Source: Shinella zoogloeoides
GTDB taxonomy: Bacteria > Pseudomonadota > Alphaproteobacteria > Rhizobiales > Rhizobiaceae
Length of the DNA stretch: 64,000 nt
NCBI RefSeq assembly: GCF_003574625.1
Contig: NZ_QNUJ01000006.1
Span: forward strand, 310,001-374,000
Direction of reading: 5' to 3'
The notes under the pieces are model-generated. The model worked only from the letters and a program-made list of their open reading frames with translations. It had not been told where the DNA came from and searched no databases. Made by a program: the position numbers and the translations under genes. This document shows positions 32,735-41,044 of the stretch, piece after piece. The number at the start of each line of letters is the position of its first letter. Within the stretch, counting starts at the first letter, position 1.

Positions 32735-34172
32735 CGTCACCGTCATCCGCAATGCCCGCACCGTCGTCGCCTATGACGAGGGGACCCGCGGCCACGCCTA
32801 TATGCAGGACGCCGACGTCGCCTTCGACGAGACCGGCTTCGTCCATGTCGGCGGCCGCTATGACGGACCGTTCACGACGGAGATTTCCGGGCGCGATCGC
32901 ATGGTCCTGCCGGGCTTCGTCAACGTGCATTGCCATTCCGGCGAGGAGCCTATCTCCAAGAGCTTCTTCGAGGACCAGGGAACCGCCGCCCTCTGGGGCC
33001 AGGCGATGTATGAATATTCGACGCTCATCGAGATCAGCGACGACGCGGTGAAGGCCGCGCTCACCGTCATGCTCGGCGACCTCCTGCGCAGCGGCGTCAC
33101 CACCTTCGTGGACATTGCCGGCCCGCACGAATGCTGGCTGCCGACGTTGGTGCAAAGCGGCGCGCGCGCCTATGTCGCCCCCGGCTTCCGCGAAGCGCAA
33201 TGGCATGTGGAAGACAGCCACCGCCTCGATTTTCGATGGGATGCCGCCCGCGGCCGCGAGGCCTTCGCCCGTGCGCTCGAAACCGTCGATGCGGCGCAGG
33301 CTCATCCCTCCGGCCGCCTCGGCGGCATTGTCGCCCCGGCGCAGGTCGAGACCTGCTCGCCCGAATTGCTGCAGGAAGCGGCGGAGGCCGCGCGCAGCCG
33401 CAAGGTGCCGATTACCATCCATGCCGCCCAGACCATGGCCGAGCACGAGGAGCTGCTGCGCCGCCATGGCCTCACCGCCGTGCACTATCTCGAAAAGCTC
33501 GGTGTCCTCGGTCCGGACCTCATCCTCGGCCATTGCATCTTCATCGACAGCCACGGCTGGACGCGCCAGCGAACGGCGGACGATCTCGGCCGTCTTGCGG
33601 CAAGCGGCACCAGCGTTGCCCATTGCCCCGTCACCTTCGCGCGTAGCGGCATGATCCTGCAATCGGTCGGCCGGTATCGTCGCGACGGGGTCAACGTGGC
33701 GCTCGGCACGGACAGCTATCCCTTCAACATGCTGGAGGAGATGCGCACCGCGCTGATCAACGCCCGCATCGCCGCCGGCACGGTCTTCGACGTCTCGACC
33801 GCCGATATTCTCGACGTCGCGACGCTGGCTGGCGCAAAGGCCCTTGGCCGCAGCGATATCGGCCGCATCGCGAAAGGTGCGAAGGCGGATTTCTCGCTGG
33901 TCGATCTCAAGCACCCCGGCATGCAGCCGGTCTACGACCCGCTGCGCAACCTGCTGCATTGCGCCGCCGAGCGTGCGGTCGCGGCCGTCTATGTCGACGG
34001 CGCCTGCGTCATGGAGAACGACCGGCCGACGCTGGTCGATTATGACGGCGCTCTTGCAGAATTGCAGGCGGTGCAGGATTTCGCGGTGCGCCATTTCCAG
34101 GCGAACGACCCGCGCGGCCGCTCCGCCGCCGCGCTCGCGCCGCTTTCGCTGCCGGTGCTGCCGCATCCGTGA
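32727..34172 (+). CDS. Amidohydrolase-superfamily deaminase/hydrolase (AtzA/TrzN/SsnA-like)
   Basis: A 481-residue metal-dependent hydrolase. Metal ligands are visible: His68/His70 in NVHCHSGEEP, His231 in ITIHAAQTM, His268 in LGHCIF and Asp328 in LGTDSYPFNM, the mononuclear subtype that removes amino, chloro or related groups from nitrogen heterocycles or amidines. The composite N- and C-terminal beta domain is present (VVAYDEGTRGHAYMQDADVA; IAKGAKADFSLVDLKHPG). Its start overlaps the aapM stop by 8 nt, so it should act on the transported compound. Precise substrate unknown. Confidence 0.88.
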   Translation: MPNVTVIRNARTVVAYDEGTRGHAYMQDADVAFDETGFVHVGGRYDGPFTTEISGRDRMVLPGFVNVHCHSGEEPISKSFFEDQGTAALWGQAMYEYSTLIEISDDAVKAALTVMLGDLLRSGVTTFVDIAGPHECWLPTLVQSGARAYVAPGFREAQWHVEDSHRLDFRWDAARGREAFARALETVDAAQAHPSGRLGGIVAPAQVETCSPELLQEAAEAARSRKVPITIHAAQTMAEHEELLRRHGLTAVHYLEKLGVLGPDLILGHCIFIDSHGWTRQRTADDLGRLAASGTSVAHCPVTFARSGMILQSVGRYRRDGVNVALGTDSYPFNMLEEMRTALINARIAAGTVFDVSTADILDVATLAGAKALGRSDIGRIAKGAKADFSLVDLKHPGMQPVYDPLRNLLHCAAERAVAAVYVDGACVMENDRPTLVDYDGALAELQAVQDFAVRHFQANDPRGRSAAALAPLSLPVLPHP

Positions 34173-34205
34173 TGCTGCGGATCGCCAAGGGGGGAGGGAA
34201 GTCCT

Positions 34206-35834
34206 ATGATGATCCTCCCGAACCCTGATCTGGCCGCACCGCGCATGCATCGACGACTGACCTTTCTCCGCTCCTCAGCCGCTTTTGCCGGCGGCTGGCT
34301 GTTGCTGCTGGCGGCTTTCGGCGTCTATTCCGCGACGAGCCATTGGCAGGCCTTCGAGCAGGAAGTGTCGGAAAGCGGCCGCGCCTTGCAGCGTGCCATC
34401 TCCCAGCGCGTCGCCCAGCACGATGCGCACCTGACCGGCCTCAGCGCCCTCGGCCTCGCACAGGCGCAGCCATCGGAGGATTTCGACCTCGTCGCCAAGT
34501 CGATCCTGCGCTTCTACCCCCGCATCGTCGCCATCGACCTCGTACGTCTTCCGTCAGGTACGTCGCCCGACGTCGTCAGTTCGGCGACATCAGGCGATGG
34601 CTCGACCGTCGATCCCGCGCAGGTCTCCCGGGCCGTGGAAATGCTCACCCCCGGCAAGGCGGCCTATGGCGCGGATGCCAAGCCCGGCCATTACCGCTTG
34701 ATGAAGCGCATGAACGAGACGATGGCCGTCAGTCTCGATATCGACGGCGCAAAGCTGGTCGAGGGCGAGGAACTGCCGCGCTGGGCGACCCTGCGCCTCT
34801 CGACGGCCGAGGGGCCGCTGCTGGAAACCGGTGCAAGGCAGCCCGACGCTGCAGGTTTTCTTGCCCGCACGGTCAGTTTCGATGCGTCGATCGCCAGCGC
34901 CACCCAACCGCTGCGCCTTTCCCTGCAGCGCCATGTCACGCTGGCGCAGCTCCTGCCGCCGCTGCCCTTCGCGCTTTTCGCCGCCCTCTCGCTTGCGGGC
35001 CTCGTGCTCGTACGCTCGCTGCTGAAACACCGGCAGGATGCCGCATTGGCGCGGGAGGCGGCTGAGGCCGCGTCCCAGCGCGAGGCGCTGCGCCAGCACG
35101 AGACGAAGCTTGCCCATGCGCTGCGCATCAACAGCATGGGCGAGATGGCCTCCGGCATCGCCCATGAACTCACTCAGCCGCTGACGGCGCTGCTGAGCCA
35201 GAGCCAGGCGGGCAGGCGCATCGCCGCTGCGAACGGCCTGACGGATACGCCCATCGACACCGTGCTTGCCGCCAATGTGCTGCAGGCCAAGCGCGCCGCC
35301 GATATCCTGGTGCGCCTGCGCGCCTATGTCGGCAAGAGCGCGCTGGAGGCCGGCGTGCACGATCTCGGCCGTCACGTCGCCGATATCGTCGCCCTCTCGC
35401 GCATCGACCTCGACCGGCGCGGCATTGCGCTCGATATCGAGATACCGGAGGCCCCGGCACTGGCGCGGATCGACCCCGTGGAGATCGAGCAGGTCATCCA
35501 CAACCTCATCCGCAACGCCGCCGATGCCGTCGAGCAGACGGAGAGGGCGGATGGCCGGGTGCTGGTCGCGCTGAAGCCGGCGGCGGCAAGCTACGAGATC
35601 ACCGTTTCAGACAATGGCACCGGCATCCCGCCGGATATCCTGCCGCGCCTCTTCGAGCCGTTCTTCTCCAGCAAGCCCGATGGCATGGGCCTCGGGCTCA
35701 GCCTTTGCGAAAGTATCGTCGAGCGCTTCGATGGCAGCATTTCGGCCGGGAACGGGGCGGCGGGCGGCGCGACCTTCACCGTGCGCCTGCCGACGGCACA
35801 GGATATGCAGAAACGAGAGGAAGCAGCGGAATGA
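34206..35834 (+). CDS. DctB-like sensor histidine kinase
   Basis: A 542-residue membrane kinase with TM helices at about 24-44 and 251-270 enclosing a ~205-residue periplasmic sensor. The H-box is MGEMASGIAHELTQPLTALL (His320), the N-box NLIRNAADAVEQ, then DNGTGIPP, FEPFFSSK and GMGLGLSL. The arrangement resembles DctB/FixL-type kinases. Ribosome site gggagggaag. Its stop overlaps the FixJ-like regulator by 4 nt, so the two form a coupled pair. The signal is probably linked to the aap/amidohydrolase substrate by position only. Confidence 0.92.
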   Translation: MMILPNPDLAAPRMHRRLTFLRSSAAFAGGWLLLLAAFGVYSATSHWQAFEQEVSESGRALQRAISQRVAQHDAHLTGLSALGLAQAQPSEDFDLVAKSILRFYPRIVAIDLVRLPSGTSPDVVSSATSGDGSTVDPAQVSRAVEMLTPGKAAYGADAKPGHYRLMKRMNETMAVSLDIDGAKLVEGEELPRWATLRLSTAEGPLLETGARQPDAAGFLARTVSFDASIASATQPLRLSLQRHVTLAQLLPPLPFALFAALSLAGLVLVRSLLKHRQDAALAREAAEAASQREALRQHETKLAHALRINSMGEMASGIAHELTQPLTALLSQSQAGRRIAAANGLTDTPIDTVLAANVLQAKRAADILVRLRAYVGKSALEAGVHDLGRHVADIVALSRIDLDRRGIALDIEIPEAPALARIDPVEIEQVIHNLIRNAADAVEQTERADGRVLVALKPAAASYEITVSDNGTGIPPDILPRLFEPFFSSKPDGMGLGLSLCESIVERFDGSISAGNGAAGGATFTVRLPTAQDMQKREEAAE

Positions 35835-36427
35835 CGATGGCGCCGGTCTATCTGGTCGATGACGACGAGGGAGTGCGCAGCGCCCTGTCGCTTCTGCTCG
35901 GCACCTACGGCGTCCGCATCGAGACGTTCGGCGATCCGACCGCCTTCCTCGCCCGCGCGCCGAAACTGAAGCCGGGCGTGCTGCTGCTCGACCTGCGCAT
36001 GCCCGCCATCACCGGCCTGCAACTGCACGAAAAGCTCGCCGCCATCGGCTGCGACTGGCCCACCATCATCTGCACCGGCCATGGCGACGTGCATGCCTGC
36101 CGCCGCGCTTTCAAGGCGGGCGTCGTCGATTTCCTCACCAAGCCCATCGACGAGCAGGTGCTGATCGAGGCCCTGCAACAGGCCTCCGGCGCGCTGGACG
36201 TGCATGCGGAGAAGGCCGAGGCGGTGAAGCTGGTGGCGCAGCTCACCGATCGCGAGCGTGAGGTACTGGACATGGTCGGGCGCGGCTGGTCGACGAAGGA
36301 GATTGCCGACAGCCTGCAACTCTCGCCCCGCACGGTCGATACGCACCGCGCCAACATCGCCCAGAAGCTCGGCACGACCTCGGTCGCCGAGTTCGCGCGT
36401 CTCGCCCTGATCGGGCAGGCTCCGTAG
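35831..36427 (+). CDS. FixJ/NarL-type response regulator
   Basis: 198 residues from the ATG within the kinase's stop overlap (ATGA). Receiver domain (1-120): acidic pair Asp10/Asp11 in YLVDDDEGV, phospho-acceptor Asp54 in LLLDLRMPAI, and Lys in VDFLTKPID. The LuxR-type helix-turn-helix (about 135-190) reads LTDREREVLDMVGRGWSTKE, then IADSLQLSPRTVDTHRANI. It is paired with the upstream kinase and probably activates the neighbouring operons. Confidence 0.94.
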   Translation: MTMAPVYLVDDDEGVRSALSLLLGTYGVRIETFGDPTAFLARAPKLKPGVLLLDLRMPAITGLQLHEKLAAIGCDWPTIICTGHGDVHACRRAFKAGVVDFLTKPIDEQVLIEALQQASGALDVHAEKAEAVKLVAQLTDREREVLDMVGRGWSTKEIADSLQLSPRTVDTHRANIAQKLGTTSVAEFARLALIGQAP

Positions 36428-36535
36428 TCCTACGGACCCCGCTCCGTCCGTCCACCGATACCCTAGCACGCGGAAATCTCCGAAAAGAGGGTCGTTGCCG
36501 CCGATGAGACCGGGCGGCCCCAGATGGAGATCAAC

Positions 36536-37021
36536 ATGAAGAAGTTCGTTGCTACCGCCTTCGCCGCTCTCGCCTTCGCCGGCGCCGCCAATGCCGATGT
36601 GCTCACCGAGCGCAACATGCCGCTCGACATCGCCGTCGAAGCCGCCCAGGCCGCCGTCAATGCCTGCGCCGCCAAGAAGTTCAACGTGACGGCCGCCGTC
36701 CTCGACCGCGCCGGCATCACCCGCGCCGTGCTGCGCGCAGACCGCGCCGGCCCGCATACCGTCGACAGCGCGATCCGCAAGGCTTTCACCGCCGCTTCCA
36801 TGCGCACGCCGACCCAGAAGATCGCCGAGAATGTCGGCAAGAACCCGGCTGCCGCGCAACTCGTTTCCATCGAGGGCTTCCTCGTCCTCGCCGGCGGCGT
36901 TCCGGTGAAGGCGGGTGAGGAAACCATCGGCGCCATCGGCGTCGGCGGCGCGCCGAGCGGCGATATCGACGACGAATGCGCCCGCGCCGGCATCGAGGCC
37001 GTCAGCGCCAAGCTGAAGTAA
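36536..37021 (+). CDS. Exported GlcG/HbpS-like heme-binding family protein
   Basis: 161 residues from the ATG with ggag six bases upstream; an in-frame ATG at 36,524 lacks this. It has a signal peptide (KKFVATAFAALAFAGAANA) and then the GlcG/HbpS fold: ALDIAVEAAQAAVNACAAKK-like helix, VTAAVLDRAGITRAVLRADR, SAIRKAFTAASM and GGVPVKAGEETIGAIGVGGA. Family members bind heme or act with two-component systems (HbpS). It follows the FixJ-like regulator by 108 nt, and a terminator follows it. Confidence 0.87.
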   Translation: MKKFVATAFAALAFAGAANADVLTERNMPLDIAVEAAQAAVNACAAKKFNVTAAVLDRAGITRAVLRADRAGPHTVDSAIRKAFTAASMRTPTQKIAENVGKNPAAAQLVSIEGFLVLAGGVPVKAGEETIGAIGVGGAPSGDIDDECARAGIEAVSAKLK

Positions 37022-37041
37022 GGATTGCGCGTTCCATGATC

Positions 37042-37074
37042 GACCCCGGCGCCGGAAAGCGCCGGGGTCTTTCT
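37042..37074 (+). terminator. Rho-independent terminator
   Basis: Hairpin gaccccggcg...cgccggggtc followed by tttctgttt, 20 nt after the GlcG-like gene. Confidence 0.85.
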
Positions 37075-37169
37075 GTTTGAAGCTCCTCCAACGGAGGAGG
37101 GTGGGTCGCCGGGGTTTGTCCTTTGCCGGGAAAGGCATAGACTGCCCGAAATCACCGGGAGAATGCCGC

Positions 37170-37532
37170 ATGCGCCCAACGATTCCCGCACTCGCCGCCT
37201 GCCTGCTTCTTGCCGCGGCCTCGCAGTCCGCTGCGCGGGACGGCGCCTATGTCGCCTGCGACAATGGCCTGCGCTGCTTCAAGGCGCCATGCCCTTCCAC
37301 GACGGTGCGCGATCTTGCGACCGGCAAGCTGTGGAAGGGGACGTCGCCGGATATCGGCAGGCTTTCGGCGAGTGATCAGCAGCGTATCCGCGAGACGGAT
37401 GCGCTCTATTATGGCCGCCTCGTGCTGCGCGGCCATATCGTGCGGCAGGCAAAGGGCCCTTCCGCGCTCGTCGTGACCGGCATCGAGCGGAAGGCGAAGC
37501 CGGCGGAGCGCCGGCACTGCCCGAAGGGATAG
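37170..37532 (+). CDS. Small exported protein of unknown function (DUF6748-like)
   Basis: 120 residues from the ATG after gggagaatgcc, with a signal peptide (LAACLLLAAASQSAARD). The mature part has three clustered cysteines, VACDNGLRCFKAPCPS, and a C-terminal RRHCPKG, suggesting disulfides. The cluster resembles DUF6748 proteins, but I am not certain. It stands alone before a convergent GST. Confidence 0.6.
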   Translation: MRPTIPALAACLLLAAASQSAARDGAYVACDNGLRCFKAPCPSTTVRDLATGKLWKGTSPDIGRLSASDQQRIRETDALYYGRLVLRGHIVRQAKGPSALVVTGIERKAKPAERRHCPKG

Positions 37533-37577
37533 GGGCGACCTGCAAACGGCGCCTTTTCGCGCTTCCGGTGGATAGAC

Positions 37578-38237
37578 CTAATCGCGGTCCGGCGCGCCGA
37601 GCGGGAAGAACTTCCGGTAGGGCCTTCCTTCATCGACCGCACGGGCGAAGGCGGGGCGTTCGAGCAGCCGCCGGCGATAGGCGTGCACGTTGCGAAAGCC
37701 CGGATCGATGGCATGGGTCCAGTCGGCGTAGAAGAGGAACGGGCCGGCGCCGCAATCGGCGAGCGTGAAGGCCTCGCCCGCGGCCCATTTTCGGCCTTCC
37801 ATGTGCCGGTCGAGCCAGGCATAGGCGCGCTCCAGCATCCGCCGCGCCTCCTCGACGCCGTAGGGGTCGCGGTCCGGCTCGGAGCGGATGGCGTCGAAGA
37901 CGATCTTCTGCTGCGGCGTCGAGATGTAATTGTCGAAGAAGCGGTCGAGCATGCGTACCTCGATCGCCGCGTCAGGATCGTCCGGGATGAGCTTCACGGG
38001 TCCCGGATAGCGCAGTCCCAGATATTCGATGACGATGGTCGCCTCGACGATCGTGCGGTCGCCGTCGACGAGGATGGGGAAGCGCTTGATCGGCCAGCGC
38101 GCCTCGAAATCGGCAAGCGTTTCCGGCTGGGCATGGTCGAGCATGCGATACTCGAAATCCGTGCCGTTTTCATAAAGCGCCGTCAGCGCCTTCTGGCAGT
38201 AGCTTGAAAAGGGATGGGCATAGAGAACCGGCTTCAT
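37578..38237 (-). CDS. Glutathione S-transferase family protein
   Basis: 219 residues from the ATG after gggaggttgcc. The thioredoxin-like N-domain is MKPVLYAHPFSSYCQKALTA, cis-Pro in KRFPILVDGDRTIVEATIVI, then an all-helical C-domain (YAWLDRHMEGRKWAAGEAFT, LADCGAGPFLFYADW). It probably conjugates or reduces small electrophiles with glutathione in the cytoplasm. Class not assigned. Confidence 0.88.
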   Translation of the reverse strand: MKPVLYAHPFSSYCQKALTALYENGTDFEYRMLDHAQPETLADFEARWPIKRFPILVDGDRTIVEATIVIEYLGLRYPGPVKLIPDDPDAAIEVRMLDRFFDNYISTPQQKIVFDAIRSEPDRDPYGVEEARRMLERAYAWLDRHMEGRKWAAGEAFTLADCGAGPFLFYADWTHAIDPGFRNVHAYRRRLLERPAFARAVDEGRPYRKFFPLGAPDRD

Positions 38238-38350
38238 GGCAACCTCCCGTTTGCCATGCCTTTGTCGCAAATCCGATTGCACTTTGCAATCGGATTTTCA
38301 AGGCGCAGCAGTTTCCCGACCTCGGGCGGGACCTGCATGGTTCCGGACCG

Positions 38351-38494
38351 TCAGTCGCTCCGCCAAGCGAAAGCCCTCTGCAGGTCTTCGCTGTGCGATC
38401 TTGCGAACTGGGTCTGGGCGAGCGGGATGGCCAGGACCAAAAAGACCAGGGCGCCGACGAACAACGCGCCGGGATAAAGCAGTCTGGGTTTCAC
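38351..38494 (-). CDS. Small single-pass membrane peptide (47 aa)
   Basis: A GTG start preceded by gaggtgatac. 47 residues begin MKPRLLYPGALFVGALVFLV with a hydrophobic helix through LAIPLAQ, then a polar tail SHSEDLQRAFAWRSD. It resembles short inner-membrane peptides. It lies between the GST and eptA in an otherwise empty 416-bp gap. Family not recognised. Confidence 0.5.
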   Translation of the reverse strand: MKPRLLYPGALFVGALVFLVLAIPLAQTQFARSHSEDLQRAFAWRSD

Positions 38495-38653
38495 GTATCA
38501 CCTCGCATTCCAGCACCGGTTTATCCGGTGAAAAGCTGACATCGGGCTGAACGCGGCCGGATCGTTCAGGCGGCTGTCAGCTTGGCGGGGCAGGGGGAAA
38601 CAAAATGGCGGACCGTGCGCGGCCTTGCCCGATTTGACGTGAAAGGACCATTC

Positions 38654-40291
38654 ATGCGCGAAGGAACCGGCCGCTTCTCCCTCTGGCGGCCCGAACTTGG
38701 CAGCGTTACCGTCAGCATCCTGACGGCGCTTTATCTTCTGGCGCTCACGAACTGGAGCTTCTGGTCGAAGGGCTGGTCTTATCTGGAGGGCCGTCCCACC
38801 ACCTTCGCGTCCATCGCCCTTGGGGTCGCCTGCCTTTACATCGCGCTCTGCGTCGCCGTTTCGCTGAAATATGTGATGAAGCCGCTCTTCATCGCGCTCA
38901 TTCTCGCAAGCGCCGCGGGCGCCTGGTTCATGGACCGCTTCGGCGTCGTCATCGACATCGAGATGATCCGCAACGCGGCAGAGACGAACAGCGCGGAAGC
39001 CGGCCATCTCATCACGCCGGGCTTTGTCATCCACATGCTGGCCTATGGCGTGTTGCCCTCGCTCCTTCTGATCTGGGTGAAGGTCCGTCATCGCACCTTC
39101 TTCGGCAAGGTGCGCGGCAACCTTGCCGTCATCGTGCCGGCGCTTGTCGTCGCGCTCGTCGCGGGGCTCTCCCACGCCCGCGTCTATGCCGCCGCCGTCA
39201 GGGCGCATCACGACTGGTTCGAGACGCTCAATCCCATCGTGCCGCTCGTCACCGCCGTCCAGTTCGCGGCCGGCCAGTCCGGCGACCTGAATGTGGTGGC
39301 CGCCCCGCTCGGCGAGGATGCGCGTGTCAGCGACGCGCCGCTTGGCCAGCGCAAGCCACGCCTCATGATCGTCGTTGCCGGCGAGACCGCGCGCGCCGAC
39401 AATTTCTCGCTCGGCGGCTATGAGCGCGACACCAATCCCGAACTGGCCAGGAAGGATATCCTCTACTTCCCCGACACGACGAGCTGCGGCACGGCGACCG
39501 CCGTCTCGCTGCCCTGCATGTTCTCCGTCTATACCCGCTCCGACTACACGCACCGCAAGGGGCTCGCGACGCAGAACCTGCTCGACGTGCTTTCCCATGC
39601 CGGCGTCGATGTCGAATGGTGGGACAACAATACCGGCGACAAGGAAATCGCCAAGCGCGTGAAGGAGCAGTCGCTGATCAAGAACGGCAATCCGGCCTAT
39701 TGCTCGGGCGGCGAGTGCCAGGATCAGGTGCTGATCGATGCGCTGGACGGCTGGATCGGCTCGGTGAACCGGGACACGGTGCTGGTGCTGCACCAGATCG
39801 GCAGCCACGGTCCGGCCTATTACCAGCGCTATCCCGAGGCGTTCCGCCACTTCCAGCCGGAATGCCGCAGCGCCGAGTTCTCCGACTGCACCAAGGAGGA
39901 GATCGTCAATGCCTATGACAATACGATCGCCTATACCGACCACATCCTTGCAAGCGTGATCGACCGGCTGCAGAAGCAGGAGGACCGCCTCGACGTCTCC
40001 ATGCTCTACATGTCCGACCATGGCGAATCGCTCGGAGAGCTGGGCCTCTACCTGCACGGCGCGCCCTACATGATCGCGCCGAGCCATCAGACCCATGTGC
40101 CCTTCGTGCTCTGGCTCGGCAAGGACGAGAAGGCGGCCTATTCCGCTGCCTGCCTCGAAGGCAAGACCAGGGAACCGCAATCGCATGACAACCTCTTCCA
40201 CACCGTGCTCGGCATGATGCGGGTCGATACCACTGTGCGCGATCCGTCCCTCGACATCGTCTCCGGCTGCCGCGAGGGTGCTACGTCCTGA
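38654..40291 (+). CDS. eptA: Phosphoethanolamine transferase EptA (Mcr/EptA family)
   Basis: 545 residues from the ATG after gaaagga. About five N-terminal TM segments (to ~175) precede a periplasmic alkaline-phosphatase-fold domain. Glu244 in VAGETARADN, the nucleophile Thr280 in SCGTATAVSL, Asp455/His456 in SDHGESLG and His478/His481 match the zinc and phosphate site. It transfers phosphoethanolamine from phosphatidylethanolamine to lipid A, lowering negative charge and giving cationic-peptide tolerance. The OmpR/kinase pair follows 79 nt later on the same strand, as in eptA-pmrAB. Confidence 0.94.
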   Translation: MREGTGRFSLWRPELGSVTVSILTALYLLALTNWSFWSKGWSYLEGRPTTFASIALGVACLYIALCVAVSLKYVMKPLFIALILASAAGAWFMDRFGVVIDIEMIRNAAETNSAEAGHLITPGFVIHMLAYGVLPSLLLIWVKVRHRTFFGKVRGNLAVIVPALVVALVAGLSHARVYAAAVRAHHDWFETLNPIVPLVTAVQFAAGQSGDLNVVAAPLGEDARVSDAPLGQRKPRLMIVVAGETARADNFSLGGYERDTNPELARKDILYFPDTTSCGTATAVSLPCMFSVYTRSDYTHRKGLATQNLLDVLSHAGVDVEWWDNNTGDKEIAKRVKEQSLIKNGNPAYCSGGECQDQVLIDALDGWIGSVNRDTVLVLHQIGSHGPAYYQRYPEAFRHFQPECRSAEFSDCTKEEIVNAYDNTIAYTDHILASVIDRLQKQEDRLDVSMLYMSDHGESLGELGLYLHGAPYMIAPSHQTHVPFVLWLGKDEKAAYSAACLEGKTREPQSHDNLFHTVLGMMRVDTTVRDPSLDIVSGCREGATS

Positions 40292-40369
40292 ACGATGGGC
40301 ATGGCAAGACGGCTCCTGCCCATGTATCGTCCGGATTCGGAAGGCGGCGGCGGTCAATGCGCCGCCGCG

Positions 40370-41044
40370 ATGCGGAGTGCCGGGCGCTTGAGAGTTCTGC
40401 TGATCGAGGACGACGCCGTTCTGGGCGAGGCGGTGCGTGATTATGTTGCCGGGCTCGGTCATGCCGTCGACTGGATGCAGACGCTGGACGACGGCCGCAC
40501 GGCGACGGACACGGTTGCCTACGACCTCATCCTGCTCGACCTGCGCCTGCCGGACGGCAGCGGGATTTCGCTGCTGACGGACCTGCGCCGGGCCGGTGCC
40601 ATCACGCCCGTCATCATCCTCACCGCACACGACCAGATCTCCGACCGCATCGAGGGGCTGAACAGCGGGGCGGACGATTATCTCGTCAAGCCCTTCAACC
40701 TCGGCGAGCTCAATGCGCGCATGCTTGCCGTCGCCCGGCGTTATGCCGGCACGGCCCTCCCCTTGGTGGAGGCCGGGCCGCTGACGATCCAGCTTGCCGA
40801 TCGCCGGGTGCTGCGCGAGGGCGAGCCGGTCGATCTTTCCAGCCGGGAATGGGCGGTGCTGGCGCGGCTTGCCGCCCGGCCCGATGCCATCGTCTCCAAG
40901 GGGCAGATCGAGGAGGCGCTCTATGCCTTCGGCTCGGAAATCGAAAGCAACACGGTGGAGGTCTATGTGAGCCGGCTGCGCAAGAAGCTCGGCAAGGGCT
41001 GCGTGGAGACCCTGCGCGGCATCGGCTACAGGCTCGGCCGATGA
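40370..41044 (+). CDS. OmpR/PmrA-type response regulator
   Basis: 224 residues: a receiver with LLIEDDAVLG and phospho-acceptor Asp57 in LILLDLRLPDGSG, and Lys in DDYLVKPFNL. The winged-helix DNA-binding domain (about 125-220) has LSSREWAVLARLAARPDAIV and ESNTVEVYVSRLRKKLG. It probably activates eptA and itself. A TTG at 40,388 (LRVLLIEDD) is an alternative start. The stop overlaps the kinase start (ATGA). Confidence 0.92.
   Translation: MRSAGRLRVLLIEDDAVLGEAVRDYVAGLGHAVDWMQTLDDGRTATDTVAYDLILLDLRLPDGSGISLLTDLRRAGAITPVIILTAHDQISDRIEGLNSGADDYLVKPFNLGELNARMLAVARRYAGTALPLVEAGPLTIQLADRRVLREGEPVDLSSREWAVLARLAARPDAIVSKGQIEEALYAFGSEIESNTVEVYVSRLRKKLGKGCVETLRGIGYRLGR

Noticed and set aside
38498-40630. 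710-residue minus-strand open frame
   Set aside because: Shadow of eptA, which has all catalytic residues in the other strand.
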